In this document: in pieces, positions 34,688-43,779 of the stretch
Layout of the letters: each line of letters opens with the position of its first letter
How positions within the stretch are numbered: the stretch's first letter is position 1
NCBI RefSeq assembly: GCF_016862635.1
Contig: NZ_BONI01000039.1
Location: 1-64,000 of the forward strand
Source of the DNA: Catellatospora coxensis
GTDB lineage: Bacteria; Actinomycetota; Actinomycetes; Mycobacteriales; Micromonosporaceae
Reading direction: 5' to 3'
Length of the DNA stretch: 64,000 nucleotides
Translations under genes and position numbers: made by a program
The notes under the pieces: model-generated
Seen by the model: the letters and a program-made list of their open reading frames with translations, nothing else
What the model was told of the DNA's origin: nothing
The model's database searches: none

Positions 34688-36640
34688 GTGCGCAGACTCG
34701 CGCTCGTCCTCACCACCCTGGCCACCGGCCTCGCCCTGACCCTGCCCGGCCCGGCCGGCGGCGCCCCCGCCGACGGCTTCACCGTCGCCGGCTCCCAGCA
34801 GTACCTGGTCACCGGCCCGCAGACGTTCGCCGACCGCGACGCGGTCGCCCGCACCGGAGCAGCGATCGATCTGATCGAGCACGGCAAGATCTACATCACC
34901 GCGAACACGACCGAAGCCGATCGCATCCGCCGCCTGGGCTTCGGCCTGGAGCTGCTGCCCCCGCCGTCCTCGCGGGTCACGGGGCCGAACGCGGTCCCGC
35001 TCGACTTCCCGTCGGCCGACGGTGGCTTCCACAACTACGCCGAGATGAACACCGAGATCAACCAGATCGTCGCCGACCACCCGACGCTGGTCCGCAAGTC
35101 CGTCATCGGCACCTCGTACGAGGGCCGCCAGATCGTCGCGCTGAAGATCTCCGACAACGTCGCCACCGACGAGAACGAGCCCGAGATCCTGTTCAACGCG
35201 CACCTGCACGCCCGCGAGCACCTCACCGTCGAGATGGCGCTCTACCTGGCGAACCTGTTCACCGACGCGTACACCACCGACAGCCGGGTCAGGGCCGTGG
35301 TCGACTCGCGCGAGATCTGGATCGTGCCGGACCTCAACCCCGACGGCGGCGAGTACGACATCGCCACCGGCTCCTACCGGTCCTGGCGCAAGAACCGCCA
35401 GCCGAACTCGGGCAGCTCCGCGGTCGGCACCGACATCAACCGCAACTTCGGCTACAAGTGGGGCTGCTGCGGCGGCTCCTCCGGCAGCCCCTCGTCGGAG
35501 ACCTACCGCGGCCCGTCGGCATTCTCCACCCCGGAGGCGGCGGTGCTGCGCGACTTCGTGCTGTCCCGGCGGATCGGCGGCGTGCAGCAGATCAAGGCCA
35601 ACATCGACTTCCACACGTACGGCGAGCTAATCCTGTGGCCGTTCGGCTACACCACCGCCGACACCGTGAACCCGGGCATGACCACCGACGAGCGCAACAC
35701 GTTCGCCACCATCGGCCAGCAGATGGCCGCGACCAACTCCTACACCCCCGAACAGGGCAGCGACCTGTACGTCACCGACGGCGACATCACCGACTGGCTG
35801 TGGGGCGACCAGCGCGTCTGGACGTACACCTTCGAGATGTACCCGAAGTCGTCCAGCCCCGGCTTCTACCCGCCGGACGAGGTCATCGCGGCGCAGACCT
35901 CCCGCAACAAGAGCGCCGTGCTGCTGCTGTCCGAGTACGCCGACTGCCCCTACCGGGCCATCAACAAGCAGGCGCAGTACTGCACCGCGGCGAACGACTT
36001 CTCCATCGCGGCCTCGCCCGCCTTCGGCTCGGTCAACCCGGGCGGCTCGCTGACCTCGACCATCAGCACCGCCGTCACCAACGGCGTCGCGCAGACGGTC
36101 AACCTGACCGCGAGCGGCCTGCCCGCGGGAGCGACCGCCACGTTCAGCCCGTCCTCGGTCACCACCGGCGGATCGTCGACGCTGACGATCGCCACCAGCG
36201 CGTCGACCCCGGCGGGCAGCTACGCGGTCACGGTGATCGCCACGAGCAGCGGCCCCACCCGGACCGTCAGCTACACGCTGACCGTGAACGGCGCGCCCGG
36301 CTGCACCGGCACCAACCCGAACGATGTGACCATCGCCGACGTGGCCACGGTGTACAGCGACATCACCATCGCGGGCTGCAACCGCAACGCGTCGTCGACG
36401 GCGACGGCCGAGGTGCACATCGTGCACACGTACAAGGGCGACCTGGTGGTGTCGCTGCTCGCGCCGGACGGCAGCGCGTACACGCTGCACAACCGGTCGG
36501 GCGGCAGCGCCGACAACATCGACACCACCTACACCGTGAACCTGTCGAGCGAGGCGGCCAACGGCACCTGGCGGCTGCGGGTGCAGGACGCCGCCTCCGG
36601 TGACGTCGGCTACGTCAACAGCTGGACACTGACCCTCTAG
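34688..36640 (+). CDS. Secreted M14 zinc carboxypeptidase with a P/Homo B domain
   Basis: A 650-residue exported metallopeptidase. Signal peptide about 1-26, propeptide to about 110, M14 catalytic domain about 115-420 with zinc ligands in HLHAREH (HxxE, about 172-175) and DFHTYGE (about 308), and catalytic Glu in TFEMYP (about 382). An Ig-like segment (about 440-535; [17 protein letters not shown]) and a C-terminal P domain (about 540-650) follow. It removes C-terminal residues from extracellular peptides. It lies 93 bases after the trypsin gene and probably shares its regulation. Confidence 0.93.
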   Translation: MRRLALVLTTLATGLALTLPGPAGGAPADGFTVAGSQQYLVTGPQTFADRDAVARTGAAIDLIEHGKIYITANTTEADRIRRLGFGLELLPPPSSRVTGPNAVPLDFPSADGGFHNYAEMNTEINQIVADHPTLVRKSVIGTSYEGRQIVALKISDNVATDENEPEILFNAHLHAREHLTVEMALYLANLFTDAYTTDSRVRAVVDSREIWIVPDLNPDGGEYDIATGSYRSWRKNRQPNSGSSAVGTDINRNFGYKWGCCGGSSGSPSSETYRGPSAFSTPEAAVLRDFVLSRRIGGVQQIKANIDFHTYGELILWPFGYTTADTVNPGMTTDERNTFATIGQQMAATNSYTPEQGSDLYVTDGDITDWLWGDQRVWTYTFEMYPKSSSPGFYPPDEVIAAQTSRNKSAVLLLSEYADCPYRAINKQAQYCTAANDFSIAASPAFGSVNPGGSLTSTISTAVTNGVAQTVNLTASGLPAGATATFSPSSVTTGGSSTLTIATSASTPAGSYAVTVIATSSGPTRTVSYTLTVNGAPGCTGTNPNDVTIADVATVYSDITIAGCNRNASSTATAEVHIVHTYKGDLVVSLLAPDGSAYTLHNRSGGSADNIDTTYTVNLSSEAANGTWRLRVQDAASGDVGYVNSWTLTL

Positions 36641-36727
36641 CCGGACCCCGACAGAGACCCCCGGTGGCGCCCGCAACGGCGCGGGCGCCACCGGTAATTC
36701 GCTTGCCGCCGCTGCTAGACAGGGAGC

Positions 36728-37648
36728 GTGACGAGTGACCTGCTGATCCGCGAGATGACCATCGAGGACGTGCCGGAGCAGGCGCGCATCCGCTACGCCG
36801 CCTTCCCGTGGTTCATCTCCAGCGTGGCGCAGCAGGAGGTGTGGTGGCGCACCAGCCGCCCCGAGGCCCGGCTGCTGCGGCTGCTGGCCGTGCGGGACGG
36901 GCAGGCCGTGGGCTGCGCCGTCGGCGGGTTCAACATCTCCACCTCCGAGCCTGGCGCGAGCTACCTGCAGGTCGAGGTGCATCCCGAGCACCGTGGCCGG
37001 GGCGTGGGCAGCGCGCTGCACGACCGCGTCGAGGAGCACCTGCGCGCCATCGGCGCCCGGCGGGTGCGCACCTTCGCCACCGACGACCCCGCCGATCAGC
37101 GCTGGTGCGAGGCACGCGGTTACACGCGGGGCGCCCACGACCGCTACGCCCGGCTGGACACCGCCCACCTGCCGCCCGTGCCGCCCCTGCCGTCCGGCGT
37201 GACGGCGGTCAGCTTCCGCGAGGCCGGCCCGCAGGCGGTGTACGACCTGGACCAGGCCGCCTCCGTCGACGAACCCGGCGACGTGTCCTTCGACGGCGTC
37301 CCGTACGACACCTGGCTGGCCCGCTACTGGAACAGCCCCGACCAGCAGCTCGACGTCGGCACCGTGGTGCTCGTCGACGGCGTCGCCGCCAGCGCCACCT
37401 TCATGGAGGCCAACCTCGCACTCGGCAAGGGCGTCTCCACCGGCACCTGCACGCTGCGCGAGTACCGCGGCCGGGGCCTGGCCAAGATCGCCAAGGCGGT
37501 CGCCCTGCACCGGGCCGCGCAGGCCGGCATCCACACCGCGATCACCTGCAACGACTACACCAACGCGCCGATGATCGCGGTCAACGACTGGCTCGGCTAC
37601 CAGCCCTTCGCCAGCGAGCACTCCTACCTCAAGCAGCTCGCCGACTGA
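36728..37648 (+). CDS. Double-GNAT acetyltransferase
   Basis: A 306-residue protein with two GNAT modules. The first (about 5-145) has the acetyl-CoA loop HPEHRGRGVGSAL and RGYTRGAHDRYARL; the second (about 160-306) has REYRGRGLAKIAKAVALHRA and ends in NDWLGYQPF. It probably acetylates a small molecule or antibiotic; the substrate is unknown. GTG at 36728 has AGGGAG only one base upstream and a TAGACA box 6 bases upstream, so the message may be leaderless. Confidence 0.85.
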   Translation: MTSDLLIREMTIEDVPEQARIRYAAFPWFISSVAQQEVWWRTSRPEARLLRLLAVRDGQAVGCAVGGFNISTSEPGASYLQVEVHPEHRGRGVGSALHDRVEEHLRAIGARRVRTFATDDPADQRWCEARGYTRGAHDRYARLDTAHLPPVPPLPSGVTAVSFREAGPQAVYDLDQAASVDEPGDVSFDGVPYDTWLARYWNSPDQQLDVGTVVLVDGVAASATFMEANLALGKGVSTGTCTLREYRGRGLAKIAKAVALHRAAQAGIHTAITCNDYTNAPMIAVNDWLGYQPFASEHSYLKQLAD

Positions 37649-37653
37649 CGGGC

Positions 37654-38484
37654 TCAGTGCCCGCCGGCGCGCCGCCTCGCGAGGATCGTCCGGACCATCC
37701 GCATGAACGTGTACCCGTTCGCCATCAGGCCGAAGTTCACCCGCGCACCCCGCTGCCTGCCGGCGTTGTCCACGAAGAACAGGTAACTCTGGTCGATGTG
37801 GACGATCTCGGTGCCGCCGATCTCCGACCAGGGCATCAGGATCCCCTGGTAGGCGACACCGTCGTCGGTCACCGTCAGGTCGCCGAAGGTGATCGGGTTG
37901 CCCTTGTCGAAGTAGGCCATCGCCTTGGGCAACTGGGCGTCCGTGACCTGCGCCGTCAGCACTGCCCCGAACCGGGCCATGTCGACGTGCACGTGCCAGA
38001 TCTCCACCCGGCGGCCGTCGACCGTGGTGATCCGGATGCCGTAGGGCGTCCTGCTGGTGACGGGCGCGGTGAAGACGGCCAGGTTGGCGAACAGCGCCTG
38101 CACCTCGTCCCAGCGGTACGCCTCCGTGCCGCTCCGGCGTGCCCACACCCAGCCGTGCTCGTACACGTGCACCCGGAACTGCCGGGCGCGCCGGGACACG
38201 GCCGGGCTGCGCAACAGCACCCACAGGAAGCCGACCAGGCACGGCGCGGTGAGCGTCCACAGGATGATGGCGACTTTCCAGACGGTCGCTTCACCGATGG
38301 TCGCCCCCCAGGTCGCGGCGACGGCGAGCAGCCCGAACAGCACCGTGAACATCGCCGAGGAGACCAGCAGCGGCTTGGGGGTCACGGCCGGATAGCTCTC
38401 GCAGTGCCTGCCCAGGTTGCGCATCGAGGCCGCCACCGTGACGTCGGGGGGAACGACGAGCGCGGATTCCACCAGCCACGTCAT
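37654..38484 (-). CDS. Membrane protein with PH-like domains (possibly DUF6585)
   Basis: A 276-residue protein with two N-terminal membrane helices (about 38-60 and 68-92) and a soluble rest. The pattern RQFRVHVYEHGWVWARRSGTEAYRWDEVQAL resembles the DUF6585 family of PH-like membrane proteins, and a second similar strand run occurs at FGDLTVTDDGVAYQGILMPWSEI. No catalytic motif is visible; function unknown. It is one base downstream of the next gene's stop, so the two are coupled. Confidence 0.65.
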   Translation of the reverse strand: MTWLVESALVVPPDVTVAASMRNLGRHCESYPAVTPKPLLVSSAMFTVLFGLLAVAATWGATIGEATVWKVAIILWTLTAPCLVGFLWVLLRSPAVSRRARQFRVHVYEHGWVWARRSGTEAYRWDEVQALFANLAVFTAPVTSRTPYGIRITTVDGRRVEIWHVHVDMARFGAVLTAQVTDAQLPKAMAYFDKGNPITFGDLTVTDDGVAYQGILMPWSEIGGTEIVHIDQSYLFFVDNAGRQRGARVNFGLMANGYTFMRMVRTILARRRAGGH

Positions 38485-38485
38485 G

Positions 38486-38938
38486 TCAGCCTGCCCTCAT
38501 CCACGCCGCCGCGGCCTCGATCTGCGCCCGCTCCTTCCTGTTCTCGCGCGAACCCGCCACGAGGAATCCGCCCGCGGCCAGCAGGAACAACCCGCCGACC
38601 CCACTCAAGGCACCGAGCAGGACGGGGCGCAGGGCGTCCTGCTCGGCCTTGAGCTCCGGGTAGGTGTTGTAGGTCTTGCGGCCGTCCTCGGCCACCTCCA
38701 GGCACACGTCGCTCGGCCGCATCGGTTTGGCGTCGCAGTACACCTCGTCGCCGACATTGATCGCGGCGACCACGAAGAAGACCGCGCCGATCAGGGCCAG
38801 CGCCGACGCGCCGATGACGACGCCTCGCTTGGGTTTCGCCACGATCCCACCGCCTCTTCCGCTACGCCTGCGCGCCGCGCGGCGCACCGGGATGATCTCC
38901 CCGTTCGGCGACGCGTCGCCGCCACGGTAGTGATCCAT
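38486..38938 (-). CDS. Small two-helix membrane protein of unknown function
   Basis: About 150 residues: basic N-terminus, membrane helix (VVIGASALALIGAVFFVVAAI), an extracytoplasmic loop with two Cys (VYCDAKPMRPSDVC), and a second helix (LGALSGVGGLFLLAAGGFLVAG) with a short charged tail. No family recognised. The start is uncertain: ATG 38938, an upstream GTG, or the internal GTG before AKPKRG with GGCGGTGGG upstream are all possible. It is tightly coupled to the DUF6585-like gene. Confidence 0.55.
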   Translation of the reverse strand: MDHYRGGDASPNGEIIPVRRAARRRSGRGGGIVAKPKRGVVIGASALALIGAVFFVVAAINVGDEVYCDAKPMRPSDVCLEVAEDGRKTYNTYPELKAEQDALRPVLLGALSGVGGLFLLAAGGFLVAGSRENRKERAQIEAAAAWMRAG

Positions 38939-38986
38939 CGGACCGTCGTGAATCACCCGATCACCCGACGTCCTGCCACTGCCCGG

Positions 38987-41900
38987 TCAGCCTTCGAGGC
39001 TGCCCTCCGCTTCCAGGTACGCCTGGCGCAACGCGTCCAGGGTGGCCGGGTCCGGTTCGGCCCACAGGCCCCGGTCGGCGGCCTCGATGAGGCGCTCGCT
39101 GATGCCGCGCAGCGCCCACGGGTTGGACCGCTCCAGGAACTCGCGCACCTCCGGGTCGAAGACGTACGCCGCCGCCAGCTTCTCGTACATCCAGTCGTCG
39201 ACGACCCCGGCCGTGGCGTCGTAGCCGAACAGGTAGTCCACGGTCGCGGCCAGCTCGAACGCGCCCTTGTAGCCGTGCCGGCGCATCGCGGCGATCCAGC
39301 GCGGGTTGACCACCCGGGCCCGGAACACGCGCTTGGTCTCCTCGCCGAGGGTGCGCGTCTTCACGCTGTCGGGCAGGTGCGAGTCGCCTATCACCGCGGT
39401 CGGCGACGTGCCGGTCAGCGAGCGCACCATCGCGATCATGCCGCCGTGGTACTGGAAGTAGTCGTCGGAGTCGACGATGTCGTGCTCGCGGGTGTCCACG
39501 TTCTTCGCGGCGACGCTGACCCGGCGGTAGACCCGTTCCAGGTCCTCCCGGGCCGCCCGGCCGTCCAGGTCCCGGCCGTACGCGTAGCCGCCCCAGACCG
39601 CGTACACCTCGGCCAGGTCCTTGTCGTCGCGCCAGTTCCGGGCGTCGATCAGCGGGAGCAGGCCGGCCCCGTACGCCCCCGGCTTGGAGCCGAAGATGCG
39701 GGTGGTGGCCCGCCGCCGGTCGCCGTGCTCGGCCTCGTCGGCGCGGGCGTGCGCGCGCACGAAGTTGTCCTCGTCTGCCTCGTCCAGCTCGGCCACCGCC
39801 CGCACCGCGTCGTCGATCAGCGCGACCGCATGCGGGAACGCGTCCCGGAAGAACCCGGAGATGCGCACCGTCACGTCCACCCGCGGCCGGCCCAGCTCGG
39901 ACAGCGGCACCACGGCGAACCCGGTCACCCGCCGCGACGCGTCGTCCCAGGTCGGGCGGCAGCCCAGCAGGGCCAGCACCTCGGCGATGTCGTCACCCTG
40001 GGTACGCATCGCCGACGTGCCCCACACCGTCAGCCCGACCGTGCGCGGCCACTCGCCGGTGTCCTGCCGGTGCCGGGCCAGCAGCGAGTCCGCCAGCGCC
40101 ACCCCGACGTCCCACGCGTTGCGCGACGGGATCGCCTTCGGGTCGACGGAGTAGAAGTTGCGCCCGGTCGGCAGCACGTTGACCAGGCCGCGGGTCGGCG
40201 AGCCGGACGGCCCCGCCGCGACGTAGCGCCCGTCGAGCGCCTTCAGCACCGCGGTCACCTCGTCCACGGTGGCGTCCAGCCGCGGCACCACCTCGGTCGC
40301 GGCGAACAGCAGCACCGCCTCGACGGCGTCGTCCGGCCCGCCCAGCACCTCGGCGACCACCGCCGGGACCTTCGACGGCTCCCAGCCCAGCGTCTCGTTG
40401 CCGATCACCAGCCGCCGGGCCACGCCCTCGATCAGGTCGACGGCGTCCGCCCCGGTGCGGGCGGGGCCGTCCACGACGTCGGTCAGGTCGGCGGGCACGG
40501 CCGCCACGGCTCCCGGCTCGGCGAGCAGCGCGCGCTCGTCCAGCCCGTACCGGCGGCACAGCGCCGCCCGCAGCCCCGGCAGCGCCCCGCGCACGCCGCC
40601 CCACACCTGGTTCGCGCGCAGCACCGCGAGCACCAGGTTGATCCGCGCCTCGCCCTGCGGCGCGCCGCCGAGGATGTGCAGGCCGTCGCGGATCTGCGAG
40701 TCCTTGACCTCGCACAGGTAGCCGTCGACGTGCAGGATGAAGTCGTCGAAGTCGTCCGCGCCGGGCATGTCGGCCTGGTGCAGGTCGTGGTGCAGCTGCG
40801 CGGCCTGGATCAGGGTCCAGATCTGGGCGCGTACGGCGGGCAGCTTCGTCGGGTCGAGCGCCTGCACGGTGGCGTACTCGTCGAGCAGCTGCTCCAGCTT
40901 GGCCATCTCGCCGTACGTCTCCGCGCGGGCCATCGGCGGCACCAGGTGGTCCACGATCACCGCGTGCCCGCGCCGCTTGGCCTGGGTGCCCTCGCCCGGG
41001 TCGTTGACGATGAACGGGTACACCAGCGGGATGTCACCCAGCACCGCGTCCGGCGCGCACTCGCGCGACAGGCCGAGCCCCTTGCCCGGCAGCCACTCCA
41101 GGGTGCCGTGCTTGCCCAGGTGCACCACCGCGTCCGCGCCGAAGCTCTCGTCCAGCCACCGGTACGCGGCCAGGTAGTGGTGGCTCGGCGCGAGGTCCGG
41201 GTCGTGGTAGATGGCGACCGGGTTCTCCCCGAAGCCGCGCGGCGGCTGGATCATCAGCAGCACGTTGCCGAAACGCAGCGCGGCCAGCACGATCTCGCCC
41301 CGGTCCACGTACAGCTCGCCCGGCGGCTCGCCCCACGCCGCCACGATGCCGTCGCGCAGGCTCGCGGGCAGCGCCGCCAGCCAGCGGGTGTGCTCGCGCA
41401 GCGGCACCCGGGCCGGAGCCGCCGCGAGCTGCTCCTCGGTCAGCCACTCCACGTCGTGGCCACCCGCCGCGATCAGTGTGTGAATCAGCGCGTCCCCGTC
41501 CTCTGGGAAGCCGTCCCCGAGGTCGTACCCCGCCTCGCGGAGCGCCCGCAGCAGCACCACCGCGCTGGCCGGGGTGTCCAGGCCGACCGCGTTGCCGACC
41601 CGCGAGTGCCGGGTCGGGTAGCTGGACAGCACGATCGCGAGCTTCTTGCGCTCGTTCGGCACGTGCCGCAGCCGGGCCTGGCGCACCGCGATACCCGCGA
41701 CCCGGGCCGCCCGCTCCGGGTCGGCGGCGTACACGCCGATGCCGTCCGGGCCCGGCTCCTTGAACGAGAACGGCACCGTGATCAGGCGGCCGTCGAACTC
41801 CGGGATCGCCACCTGCATCGCCGCGTCCATCGGGCTCAGCGCCGCGTCCGAGTCCTGCCACACCGCCCGCGACGACGTCAGGCACAGCGCCTGCAGCACC

Positions 41901-42637
41901 GGCACGTCCAGCTCGGACAGCGCCGCCACCGACCAGGCCTCGTCGTCCCCGCCGCCGCTCGCGTCCGCCGGGGTGGTGCCGCCCGCGGCCAGCACCGTCA
42001 CGATCAGCGCGTCGCAGCCGCGCAGCAGGTCACGCAGCCCGTCGGACACCCCGCGCAGCGAGCCGCAGTACACCGGCAGCGCGTTCGCGCCCGCGTCGTG
42101 CAGCGCCCGGGCCAAGGTGTCCACGAAGTCCGTGTTCCCGGCCAGCTCGTGCGCCCGGTAGTAGACGATCCCGACGGTCGGGCGTCCCGCCTCGCGCGCC
42201 GGGCCGGGGCGTACGCCGTACTCGGGAGTGGCCTGCGGTGCGTCGAAGCCCTCGCCGGTCATCAGCAGCGTGTCCGACAGGAACCGGTGCAGCTCGCGCA
42301 GGTTGTCCGCGCCACCCTCGACCAGGTAGGCCAGCGCCTCCCCGGCCACCCCGGCCGGCGCCGTCGACTCGGCCTGCAGCGCGGCGTCCGGCAGCGCCTC
42401 CCCGCCCAGCACCACCACCGGCAGGCCCGCGGCGAGCATCGCGTCGAGCCCGTCCGGCCAGGTCCGGCGGCCGCCGAGCAGGCGCACCACCGCGAAGCCG
42501 ACGCCCTGCAGCAGCTCCGGGACGTCCCCGGCGTCCAGCCGGGCCGGGTTGCCGATGCGCCAGGGCGCACCCGACGCCCGGGCGGCGAGCAGCTCGGTGT
42601 CCGCAGTGGACAGCAGCAGACCTTGGACAGCCGTCAT
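38987..42637 (-). CDS. cobN: Cobaltochelatase subunit CobN
   Basis: A 1216-residue CobN/ChlH-type large chelatase subunit. CobN-typical motifs run through the protein: VGIVYYRAHELAGNTDF, LHLGKHGTLEWLPGKG (as VVHLGKHGTLEWL), EPGAVAAVPADLTDVVDG, and the C-terminal TVDYLFGYDATAGVVDDWMYEKL. It binds the corrin substrate and cobalt, with the ChlI-ChlD protein as ATP motor, in the late-insertion route. ATG has GGAGG upstream. Its own cobalamin riboswitch lies upstream. It is separated from the rest of the cob genes by about 6 kb. Confidence 0.96.
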   Translation of the reverse strand: MTAVQGLLLSTADTELLAARASGAPWRIGNPARLDAGDVPELLQGVGFAVVRLLGGRRTWPDGLDAMLAAGLPVVVLGGEALPDAALQAESTAPAGVAGEALAYLVEGGADNLRELHRFLSDTLLMTGEGFDAPQATPEYGVRPGPAREAGRPTVGIVYYRAHELAGNTDFVDTLARALHDAGANALPVYCGSLRGVSDGLRDLLRGCDALIVTVLAAGGTTPADASGGGDDEAWSVAALSELDVPVLQALCLTSSRAVWQDSDAALSPMDAAMQVAIPEFDGRLITVPFSFKEPGPDGIGVYAADPERAARVAGIAVRQARLRHVPNERKKLAIVLSSYPTRHSRVGNAVGLDTPASAVVLLRALREAGYDLGDGFPEDGDALIHTLIAAGGHDVEWLTEEQLAAAPARVPLREHTRWLAALPASLRDGIVAAWGEPPGELYVDRGEIVLAALRFGNVLLMIQPPRGFGENPVAIYHDPDLAPSHHYLAAYRWLDESFGADAVVHLGKHGTLEWLPGKGLGLSRECAPDAVLGDIPLVYPFIVNDPGEGTQAKRRGHAVIVDHLVPPMARAETYGEMAKLEQLLDEYATVQALDPTKLPAVRAQIWTLIQAAQLHHDLHQADMPGADDFDDFILHVDGYLCEVKDSQIRDGLHILGGAPQGEARINLVLAVLRANQVWGGVRGALPGLRAALCRRYGLDERALLAEPGAVAAVPADLTDVVDGPARTGADAVDLIEGVARRLVIGNETLGWEPSKVPAVVAEVLGGPDDAVEAVLLFAATEVVPRLDATVDEVTAVLKALDGRYVAAGPSGSPTRGLVNVLPTGRNFYSVDPKAIPSRNAWDVGVALADSLLARHRQDTGEWPRTVGLTVWGTSAMRTQGDDIAEVLALLGCRPTWDDASRRVTGFAVVPLSELGRPRVDVTVRISGFFRDAFPHAVALIDDAVRAVAELDEADEDNFVRAHARADEAEHGDRRRATTRIFGSKPGAYGAGLLPLIDARNWRDDKDLAEVYAVWGGYAYGRDLDGRAAREDLERVYRRVSVAAKNVDTREHDIVDSDDYFQYHGGMIAMVRSLTGTSPTAVIGDSHLPDSVKTRTLGEETKRVFRARVVNPRWIAAMRRHGYKGAFELAATVDYLFGYDATAGVVDDWMYEKLAAAYVFDPEVREFLERSNPWALRGISERLIEAADRGLWAEPDPATLDALRQAYLEAEGSLEG

Positions 42638-42686
42638 GGCCGCGTACCTCCTGTCGGGGTCCGCGCCCCGGTAGCAGAGTCGATGC

Positions 42687-42845
42687 GGCGGCCGGAGTCT
42701 CCTGACTCCCGGATCGACGCCCGGCCCCGGGCCTTCCCTTGCGGTGGCCTCGGATCACTCCGATGGGGTGGGGACGGGCTCCCCGGTCACAGTGGCGGGA
42801 CCGTCTCGGCTCTTCCCCGAGTTCCTCCCTGCCGCCGAGAGCGAT
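42687..42845 (-). ncRNA. Cobalamin riboswitch upstream of cobN
   Basis: On the minus strand: GGAACTCGGGGAAGAGCCGAGAC, B12 box GCCACTGTGACC (42785-42796), and closing element CGGGAGTCAGGAGACTCCGG about 65 bases before the cobN ATG. Ends are approximate. Confidence 0.92.
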
Positions 42846-42866
42846 CCTAGCGGCAGATAATGGAGC

Positions 42867-43253
42867 ATGGCCTATCAGTGGCTCGCCGGCGCCACCATGG
42901 TGGTGCACTTCGCGTTCCTCGTGTACGTCGTCACGGGCGGTTTCCTCGCCTGGTGGCGGCCGTGGCTGATCTGGCCCCACCTGATCGCCGCCGGCTGGGG
43001 TTTCGCCACGGTCGCCCTCGGCCTCGACTGCCCCCTGACGTACGTCGAGGACTGGGCCCGCCGCGAAGCCGGTGAGCAGGGCCTGTCCCGCGGCTTCATC
43101 GACACCTACCTGACCGGGGTGGTCTACCCCGAACGGTTCACCGTGCCGCTGCAGGTGCTGGCCGGCCTGGTCGTGCTGACCTCCTGGATCGGCTTCGCCC
43201 TGCGCCGCAGGCGCGACCGGCACGGGCCCGCCGCGCCGGTCGAAGTGCCATAG
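42867..43253 (+). CDS. DUF2784 small membrane protein
   Basis: A 128-residue integral membrane protein with three to four helices and the DUF2784 landmarks HFAFLVYVVTGG, WPHLIAAGWGF, DCPLTYVEDWARR and FIDTYLTGVVYPE. Function unknown. A GATAAT box (42856-42861) lies 5 bases before the ATG, overlapping GGAG. It diverges from cobN and abuts the cobN riboswitch. Confidence 0.85.
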   Translation: MAYQWLAGATMVVHFAFLVYVVTGGFLAWWRPWLIWPHLIAAGWGFATVALGLDCPLTYVEDWARREAGEQGLSRGFIDTYLTGVVYPERFTVPLQVLAGLVVLTSWIGFALRRRRDRHGPAAPVEVP

Positions 43254-43256
43254 AGT
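43251..43256 (+). promoter_or_regulatory. -10 box overlapping the DUF2784 stop, for the NUDIX gene
   Basis: TAGAGT includes the DUF2784 stop codon and ends 6 bases before the NUDIX ATG, matching the leaderless spacing seen elsewhere in the window. Confidence 0.35.
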
Positions 43257-43262
43257 GCCTGG

Positions 43263-43730
43263 ATGATCGAGCAGCTCACCCCCGGCGGACGGCCCGCGTT
43301 CGTCGTCAACGTCGAGGTCCACCTCCACTGCGACGGCCGCTGGCTGCTCATCAGACGCAGCGAACACGAGGCGCACGCCGCGGGCCTGCTGGCCGGCGTG
43401 GGCGGCAAGGTCGACCTGCCGGCCGGCTCCGTGATCCCCGACGTCCTGGAGCAGACCGCGCGGCGCGAGGTGGCCGAGGAGATCGGCGTCGACCTCACCG
43501 GCGTCCCGCTGACGTACATCGAGAGCAGCCTGTTCACCACCGACGACGGGGACCTCGTCGTCAACGTCGTCTTCGCCGCCCCGCTCCCGACCGACGCCGA
43601 GCCCTTCCCCGCCTCGCCCGACGAGGTCGCCGCAATCGTCCACCTGACCTTCGACGAGGCCGACGCCGACCCGAACCTGCCGCCGTGGCTCCGCCGCAGC
43701 CTCCGCCTCGCCACGAAGGCCATTAGTTGA
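43263..43730 (+). CDS. NUDIX hydrolase
   Basis: A 155-residue NUDIX protein. The box is present with an insertion: GGKVDLPAGS, then LEQTARREVAEEIGVDL carrying the REVAEEIG metal-binding core. It should hydrolyse a nucleoside diphosphate derivative; the substrate is unknown. It starts 9 bases after the DUF2784 stop. Confidence 0.85.
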   Translation: MIEQLTPGGRPAFVVNVEVHLHCDGRWLLIRRSEHEAHAAGLLAGVGGKVDLPAGSVIPDVLEQTARREVAEEIGVDLTGVPLTYIESSLFTTDDGDLVVNVVFAAPLPTDAEPFPASPDEVAAIVHLTFDEADADPNLPPWLRRSLRLATKAIS

Positions 43731-43767
43731 TCGATCATCTTCGCTGATTTCTGTCGTACACCGGTTC

Positions 43768-43773
43768 TAAAAT
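43768..43773 (+). promoter_or_regulatory. -10 box of a possible leaderless promoter for the HNH gene
   Basis: TAAAAT ends 6 bases before the ATG at 43780. The six intervening bases (GGAGCC) also contain a GGAG, so translation could use either mode. Confidence 0.4.
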
Positions 43774-43779
43774 GGAGCC

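Noticed and set aside
38417-42850. A 1477-codon open frame antisense to cobN
   Set aside because: Frames opposite high-GC genes stay open by codon bias; its product is low-complexity and cobN is a clear family member.
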